In this document: positions 16,292 through 25,537 of the stretch, one piece after another
Numbering within the stretch: position 1 is the first letter of the stretch
Layout: each line of letters starts with the position of its first letter
Source: Shewanella sp. MR-4
GTDB taxonomy: Bacteria; Pseudomonadota; Gammaproteobacteria; Enterobacterales; Shewanellaceae
Assembly: GCF_000014685.1 (NCBI RefSeq)
Contig: NC_008321.1
Coordinates: 1,240,001 to 1,304,000 of the forward strand
Direction of reading: 5' to 3'
Length of the DNA: 64,000 nucleotides
Program-made: the position numbers and the translations under genes
The notes under the pieces: generated by a model
Database searches by the model: none
What the model was told of the DNA's origin: nothing
What the model saw: the letters and a program-made list of their open reading frames with translations, nothing else

Positions 16292-19200
16292 ATGTTGTCG
16301 CAGTTTTTTATTAAAAGACCGATATTTGCAGCCGTTCTCTCGCTGCTATTTTTTATCACAGGGGCGATTGCCGTCTGGCAATTACCCATTACCGAATACC
16401 CTGAAGTGGTGCCTCCGACGGTCGTGGTAACCGCCAACTACCCTGGCGCTAACCCTAAAGTTATTGCTGAAACGGTTGCCTCGCCCTTAGAGCAGGAAAT
16501 CAACGGCGTCGAAGACATGCTGTATATGTCATCGCAGGCGACGTCCGATGGACGCATGACCTTGACCATCACCTTTGCCATTGGCACCGATGTGGACAGG
16601 GCGCAAACCCAAGTACAGAGCCGGGTTGACCGTGCTATGCCACGTTTACCGCAGGAAGTTCAACGCCTAGGGATTGTGACCGAAAAATCATCGCCAGACT
16701 TAACCATGGTGGTGCATTTACTGTCGCCGGATAACCGTTATGACATGCTGTATTTGTCTAACTACGCGGCGCTCAACGTAAAAGATGAGTTAGCACGCAT
16801 CAAAGGCGTGGGCGCGGTGCGTTTATTCGGTGCGGGCGAATATAGTCTGCGGATCTGGCTTGACCCCAATAAAGTCTCGGCGCTTGGCATGTCGCCAGCT
16901 GAAATTATCGCCGCCGTACGTGAGCAAAATCAACAAGCGGCAGCGGGCAGTTTAGGGGCGCAGCCTAGTGGTAATGCCGACTTCCAACTCTTGATTAACG
17001 TTAAGGGTCGTCTGACTGAACTGTCAGAATTCGAAGACATTATCATCAAGGTCGGTCAAAACGGTGAGGTGATCCGTCTTAAGGATGTGGCCCGTGTAGA
17101 GCTCGGTGCAACGAGTTATGCGCTGCGTTCATTGCTGGATAACAAAGACGCGGTAGCGATCCCAGTGTTCCAAGCATCAGGCTCGAATGCGATTCAAATC
17201 TCCGATGATGTGCGCGCCGAAATGGCAAGACTGGCGAAGTCTTTCCCAGAAGGGCTGCAATACGAGATTGTCTACGACCCGACTGTGTTTGTGCGTGGCT
17301 CTATCCATGCGGTGGTGAAAACCCTGCTCGAAGCCGTGCTCTTAGTGGTGCTCGTGGTGGTGCTGTTCCTGCAGACTTGGCGCGCCTCGATTATTCCGCT
17401 GGTGGCCGTGCCTGTGTCTTTGGTGGGTACCTTCGCCTTTATGCACTTGATGGGCTTCTCGCTCAATGCGTTGTCGCTGTTTGGTCTGGTGCTGGCCATC
17501 GGGATTGTGGTCGACGATGCCATCGTGGTGGTAGAGAACGTGGAGCGAAATATCGCTTCGGGTTTAAGCCCCATTGCCGCAACACAAAAAGCCATGAAGG
17601 AAGTGACTGGGCCGATTGTGGCAACCACCTTAGTGTTGGCCGCGGTATTTATTCCGACCGCCTTTATGAGCGGATTAACCGGGCAGTTTTATAAGCAGTT
17701 CGCGCTGACTATCACGATTTCGACCTTTATTTCGGCCATTAACTCGCTCACCTTGAGCCCAGCGTTATCGGCATTGTTACTCAAGGGCCATGACGCGCCT
17801 AAAGATGCGCTCACTCGGTTAATGGATAAGCTGTTTGGTGGTTGGTTATTTACGCCATTCAATCGCTTATTCAACCGAGCATCAGAGGGTTATGGCTATT
17901 TAGTGCGTAAGGTGATCCGTTTTGGCGGCATTATCGGACTGGTGTATCTGGGTATGGTTGCGCTTACGGGCGTGCAATTTGTAAATACCCCAACGGGCTA
18001 TGTGCCAGGACAGGATAAACAGTATTTAGTGGCATTTGCCCAATTACCGGATGCGGCCTCACTCGAGCGTACCGATGCGGTGATCAAGAAAATGTCCGAC
18101 ATCGCCTTAAATCACCCCGGTGTGGCGCACTCTATTGCCTTCCCCGGTCTGAGTATCAACGGTTTTACCAATAGTCCTAACTCGGGCGTGGTGTTTGTTG
18201 CCCTAGATGATTTTGAGTTACGTAAGAGTCCTGAACTGTCGGCTAATGCGATTGCCGGCCAATTAAATCAGCAATTTGCTGGTATTCAGGATGCGTTTAT
18301 TGCCATCTTCCCGCCGCCACCTGTGCAAGGCCTCGGCACTATTGGAGGGTTCCGTCTGCAAATTCAAGACAGAGCCAACCTTGGTTATGAGGCCTTGTAT
18401 CAGGTGACCCAACAAGTAATGTACAAGGCGTGGGCCGATCCACAATTAGCGGGGATTTTCTCCAGCTATCAAGTGAACGTGCCACAACTTGAACTGGATA
18501 TCGATCGGACTAAAGCGAAACAGCAGGCAGTGTCGCTCGATCAAATTTTCCAGACATTACAAACCTATATGGGCTCGACCTATGTCAACGACTTCAATCG
18601 TTTCGGTCGAACCTATCAGGTGAATATGCAGGCCGACGAAGCCTTCCGTCAAAGCCCGCAGCAGATTAGTCAGCTAAAAGTGCCTAATGTTAATGGCGAT
18701 ATGATCCCACTCGGCTCCTTTATCAATGTGAGTCAGAGCGCGGGGCCAGATCGTGTAATGCACTATAACGGTTTCACCACGGCTGAGATTAACGGTGGCC
18801 CAGCACCCGGTGTGAGTTCGGGCCAAGCGCAGGCAGCGATTGAGAAAATCCTCGCCGAGACTTTGCCGATAGGCATGACCTACGAGTGGACTGAGCTGAC
18901 CTATCAGCAGATCCTCGCCGGTAACACTGGTTTGTTAGTGTTCCCTCTGGTGATCCTACTGGTGTTTATGGTGCTGGCGGCGCAGTACGAGAGTTTGAGT
19001 CTACCATTGGCGATTATCTTAATCATTCCAATGACCTTGCTTTCGGCACTCAGTGGCGTGCTTATCTATGGCGGCGATAATAATATTTTCACCCAGATTG
19101 GTCTTATCGTCCTCGTGGGCTTAGCGACCAAGAACGCGATTCTGATTGTCGAATTTGCCAAGGAAAAACAAGACCATGGTATGGAAGTCATGGAGTCGAT

Positions 19201-19441
19201 TCTCGAGGCGGCGCGCTTACGTTTACGCCCCATCTTGATGACCTCTATTGCCTTTATCATGGGGGTGGTGCCCATGGTGTTCTCAACGGGCGCGGGCGCC
19301 GAGATGCGTCAGGCCATGGGGGTAGCGGTATTTGCCGGTATGATAGGGGTGACACTGTTTGGTTTGATCCTGACGCCGCTATTTTACTACGCCCTCGCTA
19401 AACGCGGTCGCCGTAAATCGGAAGCGCTAACGGCTCAATAG
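16292..19441 (+). CDS. RND multidrug efflux transporter (MexF/AcrB type)
   Basis: 1049 residues with the 12-span RND layout and two large periplasmic loops. The proton-relay Asp pair is in GIVVDDAIVVVENVERN (about residues 405-421) and the partner Lys in LATKNAILIVEFAKE (about 940-954). N-terminal SQFFIKRPIFAAVLSL is the HAE1 signature, and the sequence most resembles MexF. It exports drugs or metabolites by proton antiport from the inner membrane and periplasm. No outer-membrane channel gene follows; a strong terminator ends the operon, so the pump must borrow one. Confidence 0.92.
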   Translation: MLSQFFIKRPIFAAVLSLLFFITGAIAVWQLPITEYPEVVPPTVVVTANYPGANPKVIAETVASPLEQEINGVEDMLYMSSQATSDGRMTLTITFAIGTDVDRAQTQVQSRVDRAMPRLPQEVQRLGIVTEKSSPDLTMVVHLLSPDNRYDMLYLSNYAALNVKDELARIKGVGAVRLFGAGEYSLRIWLDPNKVSALGMSPAEIIAAVREQNQQAAAGSLGAQPSGNADFQLLINVKGRLTELSEFEDIIIKVGQNGEVIRLKDVARVELGATSYALRSLLDNKDAVAIPVFQASGSNAIQISDDVRAEMARLAKSFPEGLQYEIVYDPTVFVRGSIHAVVKTLLEAVLLVVLVVVLFLQTWRASIIPLVAVPVSLVGTFAFMHLMGFSLNALSLFGLVLAIGIVVDDAIVVVENVERNIASGLSPIAATQKAMKEVTGPIVATTLVLAAVFIPTAFMSGLTGQFYKQFALTITISTFISAINSLTLSPALSALLLKGHDAPKDALTRLMDKLFGGWLFTPFNRLFNRASEGYGYLVRKVIRFGGIIGLVYLGMVALTGVQFVNTPTGYVPGQDKQYLVAFAQLPDAASLERTDAVIKKMSDIALNHPGVAHSIAFPGLSINGFTNSPNSGVVFVALDDFELRKSPELSANAIAGQLNQQFAGIQDAFIAIFPPPPVQGLGTIGGFRLQIQDRANLGYEALYQVTQQVMYKAWADPQLAGIFSSYQVNVPQLELDIDRTKAKQQAVSLDQIFQTLQTYMGSTYVNDFNRFGRTYQVNMQADEAFRQSPQQISQLKVPNVNGDMIPLGSFINVSQSAGPDRVMHYNGFTTAEINGGPAPGVSSGQAQAAIEKILAETLPIGMTYEWTELTYQQILAGNTGLLVFPLVILLVFMVLAAQYESLSLPLAIILIIPMTLLSALSGVLIYGGDNNIFTQIGLIVLVGLATKNAILIVEFAKEKQDHGMEVMESILEAARLRLRPILMTSIAFIMGVVPMVFSTGAGAEMRQAMGVAVFAGMIGVTLFGLILTPLFYYALAKRGRRKSEALTAQ

Positions 19442-19467
19442 TTAAGCCTATTTAAGCTGTTAACCTT

Positions 19468-19498
19468 AAAAAGACCTGCAAATGCAGGTCTTTTTTTT
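19468..19498 (+). terminator. Terminator of the RND operon
   Basis: AAAAAGACCTGCA-aa-TGCAGGTC stem followed by eight T residues, 27 bp after the RND stop. Confidence 0.92.
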
Positions 19499-19519
19499 CG
19501 GCTTTAGCGGCTAAATATA

Positions 19520-19545
19520 ACTGATCTAACTATAGTTAGATCAGT
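19520..19545. promoter_or_regulatory. 26-bp perfect palindrome upstream of the HD-GYP gene
   Basis: The left half is ACTGATCTAACTA and the right half its exact reverse complement, with no loop. It ends 21 bp before the HD-GYP start codon. A loopless palindrome is a poor terminator and a good dimeric-protein operator; the binding protein is unknown. Confidence 0.6.
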
Positions 19546-19566
19546 GCGTTAAATTAGGTAAATACG

Positions 19567-20844
19567 ATGAATGCTTTTCAGCCTCAGGAAATCAGTATCA
19601 AAATTGATGTTCGGCATGCGTTGTTAGCCGTGGCGACGGCATTGGATTTTGTCGGCGTGGATGATTTACACCACGGTCATCGAGTGGCCTATATGGCCTA
19701 TGAATGCGCCAATGTGTTGGGTTGGTCAGATGAAAAGAAGCAGTTTGCCTATTTTGCGGGGCTTATCCATGACTGTGGCGTGTCTTCCTCCGAGGAGCAT
19801 TTACGCCTACTCAAATTAATGCAGCCAGAAGATGCCACCTCCCACAGCCGCCGTGGGTATGAGGCCTTAATGAAATGCCCCATACTTGACCGTTTCGCCT
19901 TAATCGTACTGTATCACCACACTCCTTGGCTTGAGCTGCAAACCCTGCATATTCCTGAGTTTGATCGTGATCTTGCTGCATTGGTGTTTCTGGCCGATCG
20001 GACCGATTTTCTGCGGGCGCGCTATACCCATGGTTGTCACCAAGAGCTAATTACCCTCCATGAAGGGTTGGTTGCGGATAATTTGCTAGCCCACAGTGGC
20101 GTGTTGTTCGAGCCTAATATGGTGGCGGCCATGTGCCAATTAGTCAGTAAAGACGGCTTTTGGTACAACATGGAGGCTGTCCATATCGAGCAAATGGCCC
20201 TCGAGTTTGAAGCGAATCAACTGTACGACAAACAGCTTGATCTCGAAGGCGTTAAGCAGATATCAAGATTTTTGGCACGGATTGTCGATGCCAAGAGTCC
20301 CTTTACTTTTCATCATTCGGACAAGGTTGCACTGCTGGCAAAACTGGTCGCTAAGGATTGTGGCATATCGGATACCGATGCCGAGTTATTGTATGTGGCT
20401 GGGCTGTTACACGATGTTGGCAAGCTCAAAACCCCCGATTTATTACTCCATAAGGAAGGCAAGCTGACCAAGGAGGAATACTCAATTATGAAGCGCCACA
20501 CAGTCGATACCGACCACACCTTAAAGAGCTTTTTTCCTAAGTCTGTTATTGGTGAGTGGGCGTCAAACCACCATGAGCGTCTCGATGGCTCGGGTTATCC
20601 CTTTAGAAAAAGACAAGAACAGTTAGATTTACCTTCGCGGATCCTTGCACTCGTCGATGTGTTTCAAGCCTTAACCCAAAAGCGACCCTACCGTGGCTCC
20701 CTGTCCTTAAGTGAGGTGCTGGACATTATGTTGCCAATGGTTCAACAGGGTAAGTTGGACTCGAACGTTTATGATGTATTGCTAGCCGATGCCGATAATT
20801 TTTATCAACTCTCGACGCAAGAGTATGAGGACATCAAGTTATAA
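19567..20844 (+). CDS. Tandem HD / HD-GYP protein, probable c-di-GMP phosphodiesterase
   Basis: 425 residues, cytoplasmic. A first HD-type domain (about residues 20-180) keeps GHRVAYMAYECA, LIHDCGVSS and a later HH pair (VLYHHTPW). The second is a full HD-GYP domain (about 235-400): HHSDKVALLAKLVA, LLHDVGKLKTPDLLLH, IMKRHTVDTDHTL and NHHERLDGSGYPF. Family members hydrolyse c-di-GMP to pGpG or GMP. The palindrome immediately upstream suggests autonomous control. Same strand as, but 269 bp away from, the cupredoxin operon. Confidence 0.9.
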   Translation: MNAFQPQEISIKIDVRHALLAVATALDFVGVDDLHHGHRVAYMAYECANVLGWSDEKKQFAYFAGLIHDCGVSSSEEHLRLLKLMQPEDATSHSRRGYEALMKCPILDRFALIVLYHHTPWLELQTLHIPEFDRDLAALVFLADRTDFLRARYTHGCHQELITLHEGLVADNLLAHSGVLFEPNMVAAMCQLVSKDGFWYNMEAVHIEQMALEFEANQLYDKQLDLEGVKQISRFLARIVDAKSPFTFHHSDKVALLAKLVAKDCGISDTDAELLYVAGLLHDVGKLKTPDLLLHKEGKLTKEEYSIMKRHTVDTDHTLKSFFPKSVIGEWASNHHERLDGSGYPFRKRQEQLDLPSRILALVDVFQALTQKRPYRGSLSLSEVLDIMLPMVQQGKLDSNVYDVLLADADNFYQLSTQEYEDIKL

Positions 20845-21113
20845 AGCTGAGCAAATGGTGACTCTAAATTAGTCACTGTCGGTGCTTTAGCACTATTTAA
20901 GTGTGGTGTTTTCATCTTTCTGCTGCCCGTTAGCACAACGGCCGTTGGGCGATAAGCCTTGCTCCTGTTTTAATTCTGCTAGATTGGGGCGGATTCTCGG
21001 TAAATGAATGATTTTCAACACCACGCAGATCCAAATCCTATACTGATATCGTATGACTAGATATGCCTATGTCTTGCAGCACTCTTGCCGTCACCTTTCG
21101 TTTGGGGTAACCA

Positions 21114-21761
21114 ATGATATTAAATCGCGCTGTATTTACCTTGTTAGTCTGTATGGTGGTGCCCATGAGTATGGCCGCAGACCTCCAGATTCAGGTGGTA
21201 GACTCGCAACAAGTGGCGCTGGCCGATGCGGTTGTGGAACTTATCCCTGATGTGATGCCCGATAAAACGACCATTACTGATCATTATGAAATGTCACAAA
21301 AAAACCGTACCTTTATCCCCTTTGTGCTGGCAGTTCCTAGAGGAGCAAAAGTAGATTTTCCTAATCTGGATCGTACCCGCCACCATGTGTATTCCTTTTC
21401 CGAGGCCAAGCCGTTCGAGTTGAAACTCTATGTGGGTAAAGCCGAAGCGCCTATTCTGTTTGATAAACCTGGCCTAGTGGCGCTTGGCTGCAATATTCAC
21501 GATTATATGCAAGCCTTTATTTATGTTGCAGATAGCCCCATTGTGGCGGTGGCTAACGAAAAAGGAGAGATCCAATTCAAGGCACTTATGGCCGGTCATT
21601 ATAAAATCAAACTTTGGCATCCATGGCAGAAGGCCATGTCTGAGCCTAAGGACCTCAATTTGGCTGCCGAGACTCAAACACTCACGCTGGCATTGGATGT
21701 CGAGCGTCAGGCAAAACCTTCGGCTCCGCCATCGGGGTTTGGATCCTTCGATGCTAAATAG
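21114..21761 (+). CDS. Periplasmic cupredoxin-like protein ('methylamine utilization' type)
   Basis: 215 residues with a signal peptide (FTLLVCMVVPMSMAA, cleavage near residue 22). The domain is a cupredoxin: the likely type 1 copper ligands are His90 or His91 (TRHHVYSF) and Cys126, His129 and Met132 in GCNIHDYM, in the right order and spacing for blue-copper proteins. Databases often label such proteins 'methylamine utilization protein', but no methylamine dehydrogenase genes are here, so that label should not be taken as function. A weak -10 (TATACT at 21039-21044) lies upstream. It heads a four-gene operon and its end overlaps the next gene by 11 bp. Confidence 0.8.
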   Translation: MILNRAVFTLLVCMVVPMSMAADLQIQVVDSQQVALADAVVELIPDVMPDKTTITDHYEMSQKNRTFIPFVLAVPRGAKVDFPNLDRTRHHVYSFSEAKPFELKLYVGKAEAPILFDKPGLVALGCNIHDYMQAFIYVADSPIVAVANEKGEIQFKALMAGHYKIKLWHPWQKAMSEPKDLNLAAETQTLTLALDVERQAKPSAPPSGFGSFDAK

Positions 21762-24048
21762 TTTCCGTGCTCGACTGATTTTAGTTTTCTTTACTGTGCT
21801 GACCCTAGTGCAGTTAGCCACGGCATTTTCAGTGTTGACGGCAACACAGAGAGATAACTTTTTACAGCAACAAAAGAGCCTTGAAATCGGCGCGAATGTG
21901 TTTCTCGAAGTGTTGTCGAATCGCGGTGCTCAACTCAGTCAAAGCTTATCTGTGCTCAGCGCCGATTTTGGTTTTAAGCGCGCGATTGCGACCAGAGAGC
22001 AAGAAACGATAGCGTCGGTATTATCCAATCATGGTGCCCGTATCGGTGCAGATGCAGCCATATTGTTGTCACCCAAGGGGGAACTGTTAACCTCAAGCCT
22101 GCCAGGGCTTACGCAGGATGATATTCAATCCCTATTTGAACTGGCCACCAGCAATACCAATGCCTTGGCGATTCTCGATTTTGACCATGCGAGTTATCAG
22201 TTTGTCCTTCAACCAGTCAAGGCGCCAACTCTGATAGCCTGGGTTGGTATGGGCTTTTTGTTAGATGAAAAAGTGGCTAGCCAAGCCAAAGCCATCACAG
22301 GGATTGATGTTAGCTTTGTTAATCAGACCAATGGCAGGACTGAAATCGCCTCCACCTTATCCAGCGCCGAACAGCAGAGTGTGCTTGCGCAGAAAAACCG
22401 CTTCCCCAGCCTGTTAACTATGCCCAGCGAGTATATTCCTGCGGACTACTTATCCATGGCAATCAAGCTATATGAGCATAATGGTCGCCAGTTGGCGCTG
22501 CTGCACCAGTCAAACCTCAAGTGGCAGCAAAGTTATCTGCATTTACGCAATAACATGCTGCTGATCTTTGCGTTGACGCTGGCATTGGCGATTGCCATTG
22601 CCATTTGGTTGTCGGGCAGTTTGACTGAGCCCGTTCATCGATTGGTGCAGTATGCCCGTAAAATTGGTCAGGGACTGCAGCCTGAGAGCATTCAGGGGGC
22701 GCCTGCGGAATTGCGGGTATTGGCCAACAGTTTGTCTTTGATGCGGGAGGATATTGAGGCGCGCGAAAAGGATTTGCTGTATCAGTCGCGCCACGACAGT
22801 TTGACAGGCTTGCTGAATCGTTTCGCGGCAAAACAGCATTTAACCGATCTTAACCAAGATCTCTCTGGCACTATCGTATTGCTGGATATCAAGCATTTTC
22901 GCCATATCAACGACATTATCGGTTTTGCTAACGCCGATAGCTTATTGCTGCTGTTTGCCCGCCGTTTGGAACAGCTGGCGCCCACAGCCGATATGCTGGC
23001 ACGATTGGATGGTGATTCGTTTTTGCTCTTGTATCGCCAAGGAATTGGGGGCGATCAATTACTGAAATTCTTGGATATGCTAGAAGCTCCCTTTCCTATC
23101 CAAGGTTCCAATATTTCGCTGACGGTGCGAGCAGGGCTGCTCGAAATTGATGCCAATGGTGCCGACATTGATGTGTTGCTGCGCCGCGCCGAAATTGCCC
23201 TCAACCAGGCCTGCCTTCAGGAACTGCGAATCGTTAGTTATCGTGAGGGCGACGATGAAAAGTACCAGCGAGAACTCACACTTATCCGTGATTTGCCTAT
23301 TGGTTTGGCGCAGGACCAGCTCTATTTGGTGTTTCAGCCCAAGGTTAATTTGCCGCTCAATCAATGTACTGGTGCCGAAGCACTTATCCGTTGGCAACAT
23401 CCTACTCTGGGTTTTATCCCGCCGGATGAGTTTATTCAACTCGCTGAAAACTCTGGCAACATTGATATTGTCAGCCAATGGGTATTGAAGCAGGCCATCA
23501 AACAGTTGGTGACATGGCAGCAGCAGGGCCTAGCGCTGAAGTTGGCGATTAACCTGTCTGCCCACGATTTACTGGATACTCGTTTACCAAATCAAATTGC
23601 CAACTTGTTAAAGGACAATCATCTGCAACCCGGTGCACTCTGCATCGAGGTCACCGAAGGCGCCGTGATGAAAGATGCGCAAACCGTTGTGGGGGTCTTG
23701 CAACGATTCCGCGATATGGGGGTCTCGGTTGCGATTGATGATTTTGGCACCGGACATTCATCACTGGCGTATTTGAAATTATTACCCGTTGATGAAGTGA
23801 AGATTGATCGTAGCTTTATCCAGAATATGCACTTGAACAGTCAGGATGCCATGATAGTCAATACCAGCATTCAATTGATCCATGGCCTCGGTTTTAGCGT
23901 TGTGGCTGAAGGTGTTGAAGAGCGAGAAGGTGTTGATATTCTTCGTCATCTCAACTGCGATCTGATCCAGGGCTATGTGTATTCCAAGCCGTTAAAAGCG
24001 GCTGAGTTTGACCAGTGGTTTGAAGCATTTAATAGTAGCAGCAAATAA
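21751..24048 (+). CDS. Transmembrane GGDEF/EAL receptor in the cupredoxin operon
   Basis: 765 residues: membrane span (about 8-30), periplasmic sensor region (about 31-265), second span (about 268-290), HAMP-like linker, GGDEF-type domain (about 350-490) and EAL domain (about 515-760). The GGDEF motif has decayed to LDGDSF, so cyclase activity is unlikely. The EAL domain retains EALIRW, INLSAHDL, IEVTEG, IDDFGTGHSS, VKIDRSF, AEGVEE and IQGYVYSKP. Predicted: an envelope signal controls c-di-GMP hydrolysis. The ATG at 21751 overlaps the cupredoxin gene; longer frames starting at 21484 are an artefact inside that gene. Translational coupling with the cupredoxin suggests they act together. Confidence 0.87.
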   Translation: MLNSFRARLILVFFTVLTLVQLATAFSVLTATQRDNFLQQQKSLEIGANVFLEVLSNRGAQLSQSLSVLSADFGFKRAIATREQETIASVLSNHGARIGADAAILLSPKGELLTSSLPGLTQDDIQSLFELATSNTNALAILDFDHASYQFVLQPVKAPTLIAWVGMGFLLDEKVASQAKAITGIDVSFVNQTNGRTEIASTLSSAEQQSVLAQKNRFPSLLTMPSEYIPADYLSMAIKLYEHNGRQLALLHQSNLKWQQSYLHLRNNMLLIFALTLALAIAIAIWLSGSLTEPVHRLVQYARKIGQGLQPESIQGAPAELRVLANSLSLMREDIEAREKDLLYQSRHDSLTGLLNRFAAKQHLTDLNQDLSGTIVLLDIKHFRHINDIIGFANADSLLLLFARRLEQLAPTADMLARLDGDSFLLLYRQGIGGDQLLKFLDMLEAPFPIQGSNISLTVRAGLLEIDANGADIDVLLRRAEIALNQACLQELRIVSYREGDDEKYQRELTLIRDLPIGLAQDQLYLVFQPKVNLPLNQCTGAEALIRWQHPTLGFIPPDEFIQLAENSGNIDIVSQWVLKQAIKQLVTWQQQGLALKLAINLSAHDLLDTRLPNQIANLLKDNHLQPGALCIEVTEGAVMKDAQTVVGVLQRFRDMGVSVAIDDFGTGHSSLAYLKLLPVDEVKIDRSFIQNMHLNSQDAMIVNTSIQLIHGLGFSVVAEGVEEREGVDILRHLNCDLIQGYVYSKPLKAAEFDQWFEAFNSSSK

Positions 24049-24108
24049 GAAAACGCCGACTGGCGTCATCATCGCCCTCTAATGCAAGCAATCGCGTATT
24101 GAGTGAGT

Positions 24109-24993
24109 ATGTCCATGAACACAATGAAGTTGAGCTTATCGACTCGGCGCTATACTAGGGCGCTGCTTTGTCTGTTTTGCCCGCTTTGGTTAGGTGGCAT
24201 TGCGCCAGTTGTGGCTGAGGGTAGCCGTGTGATCGCCACTGGCGGCGCGTCAATGATAGAGGGCAGTGCTGGCGGTGGCATAGTGCCTTGGGCCGTGATC
24301 AACGGTTATGGCAGTAGTGATGAGTGGTCGGCAACGGCCATGGCCACGGGTGTTTATGTCGATGATTTTACGCTAAAAGTGATGGGCGCCTCGTTAAGTT
24401 ATGACAATCGGTTTGAGCTCAGTTTGGCAAGGCAAACCTTTGACTTGGATACTCTGGGCGGCGAGCTTGGCCAGGATATTGTGGGGTTCAAATACAAGCT
24501 TGCCGGCGAGTTGTTATATACCGCCATGCCACAAATCACCTTGGGCGCACAGTATAAAAAAGTGGATGACTTTAGCCTTCCTCAGGCGGTTGGCGCGCGG
24601 GATGATTGGGGTTTAGATATATATGCCGCAGCCAGTAAAGTGTTTTTTGATACGGTAGCGGGTCGTAATTTGTTACTCAATGCCACAGTGCGCGCGACCA
24701 AAGCCAATCAAACTGGCTTATTAGGGTTTGGCACTGAGGCCAGTAACGATTACCACTTTATGTTGGAAGCCTCTGCTGCGTTACTGCTCACCGATAATCT
24801 GGCACTGGGTATTGAATATCGTCAAAAACCGAACGAACTGGGATTTGCTCGAGAGGATGATTGGCAGGACATATTTTTAGCTTGGTTTATCAATAAGCAT
24901 CTGTCAGTGGTCACGGCCTATGCCGATTTAGGCTGCATTGCGGGTTTTGAGCATCAGCAGGGCTGGTATCTGTCGTTGGAGGGCGCGCTATGA
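24109..24993 (+). CDS. DUF3034 family exported protein
   Basis: About 294 residues. A signal peptide (ALLCLFCPLWLGGIAPVVA) is followed by GGASMIEGSAGGGIVPWAVI, the signature of DUF3034, a family of unknown function. Alternating hydrophobic residues and many short strands suggest an outer-membrane beta-barrel or similar, ending in aromatic-rich GWYLSLEGAL; this is inference. Start codon is ambiguous among ATGs at 24109, 24115 and 24124. It is 60 bp after the GGDEF/EAL gene and overlaps the haemoglobin gene by 4 bp (ATGA). Confidence 0.78.
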   Translation: MSMNTMKLSLSTRRYTRALLCLFCPLWLGGIAPVVAEGSRVIATGGASMIEGSAGGGIVPWAVINGYGSSDEWSATAMATGVYVDDFTLKVMGASLSYDNRFELSLARQTFDLDTLGGELGQDIVGFKYKLAGELLYTAMPQITLGAQYKKVDDFSLPQAVGARDDWGLDIYAAASKVFFDTVAGRNLLLNATVRATKANQTGLLGFGTEASNDYHFMLEASAALLLTDNLALGIEYRQKPNELGFAREDDWQDIFLAWFINKHLSVVTAYADLGCIAGFEHQQGWYLSLEGAL

Positions 24994-25481
24994 GTCATTT
25001 TCGCAAGTTTCTCGCACACTTAACCACGGCACTTTTAATCACAGCACTTCCAATCTCGACAGTTTTACTTGCTGGCTGCGCCCAATCTGATCCTAACACC
25101 CCATCACCTAGTGCGAACGCCAGTCCTACAACCTTGTATCAGGCCCTCGGTGATGATTCGGGCGTTTCGGCTATCGTTGATGGCTTGCTTGCGCGTATCG
25201 CGCGGGATCCCCGCATTGTGCACCACTTCGATGAAACGGATATTGCCATCTTTCGCGAGCGTCTTATCGAACATTTGTGCGCTGTCACGGATGGTGGCTG
25301 CGTCTATCAAGGCGAAAACATGGCAGACAGCCATAAAGGTTTGAATATCACTCAGGCCGATTTTGATGCTTTAGTCGGGCATTTGATTGAATCGATGAAG
25401 GAACAGCATATTTCAACATCGACCCGCAATGCGCTGCTGAAGCGCCTTGCGCCCATGTATTCCGAGGTGACGTATCAGTAA
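24990..25481 (+). CDS. Truncated-haemoglobin lipoprotein (group I-like)
   Basis: 163 residues. The N-terminus is a lipoprotein signal ending in LLAGC (Cys30), so the globin is tethered in the envelope, which is unusual: most truncated haemoglobins are cytoplasmic. The globin part starts TLYQALGDDSGVSAIVDGLL, includes HHFDETDIAIFRERLIEHL, and has the proximal haem His in SHKGLNITQADFDALVGHL. Such proteins bind O2, NO or sulfide. Its start overlaps the DUF3034 stop (ATGA), so the genes are translationally coupled. Role in the operon is unknown; a gas sensor or NO scavenger next to the c-di-GMP receptor is plausible. Confidence 0.88.
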   Translation: MSHFRKFLAHLTTALLITALPISTVLLAGCAQSDPNTPSPSANASPTTLYQALGDDSGVSAIVDGLLARIARDPRIVHHFDETDIAIFRERLIEHLCAVTDGGCVYQGENMADSHKGLNITQADFDALVGHLIESMKEQHISTSTRNALLKRLAPMYSEVTYQ

Positions 25482-25537
25482 CGGCTCGCTAACTCGTTCG
25501 TGTGGGTGATGCAGTTAAGGCTGGGGATAAATTGGCA

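Noticed and set aside
21484..21750. N-terminal extension of the second GGDEF/EAL frame
   Set aside because: It runs within the cupredoxin gene in another frame; the true start at 21751 has a membrane span at the right place.
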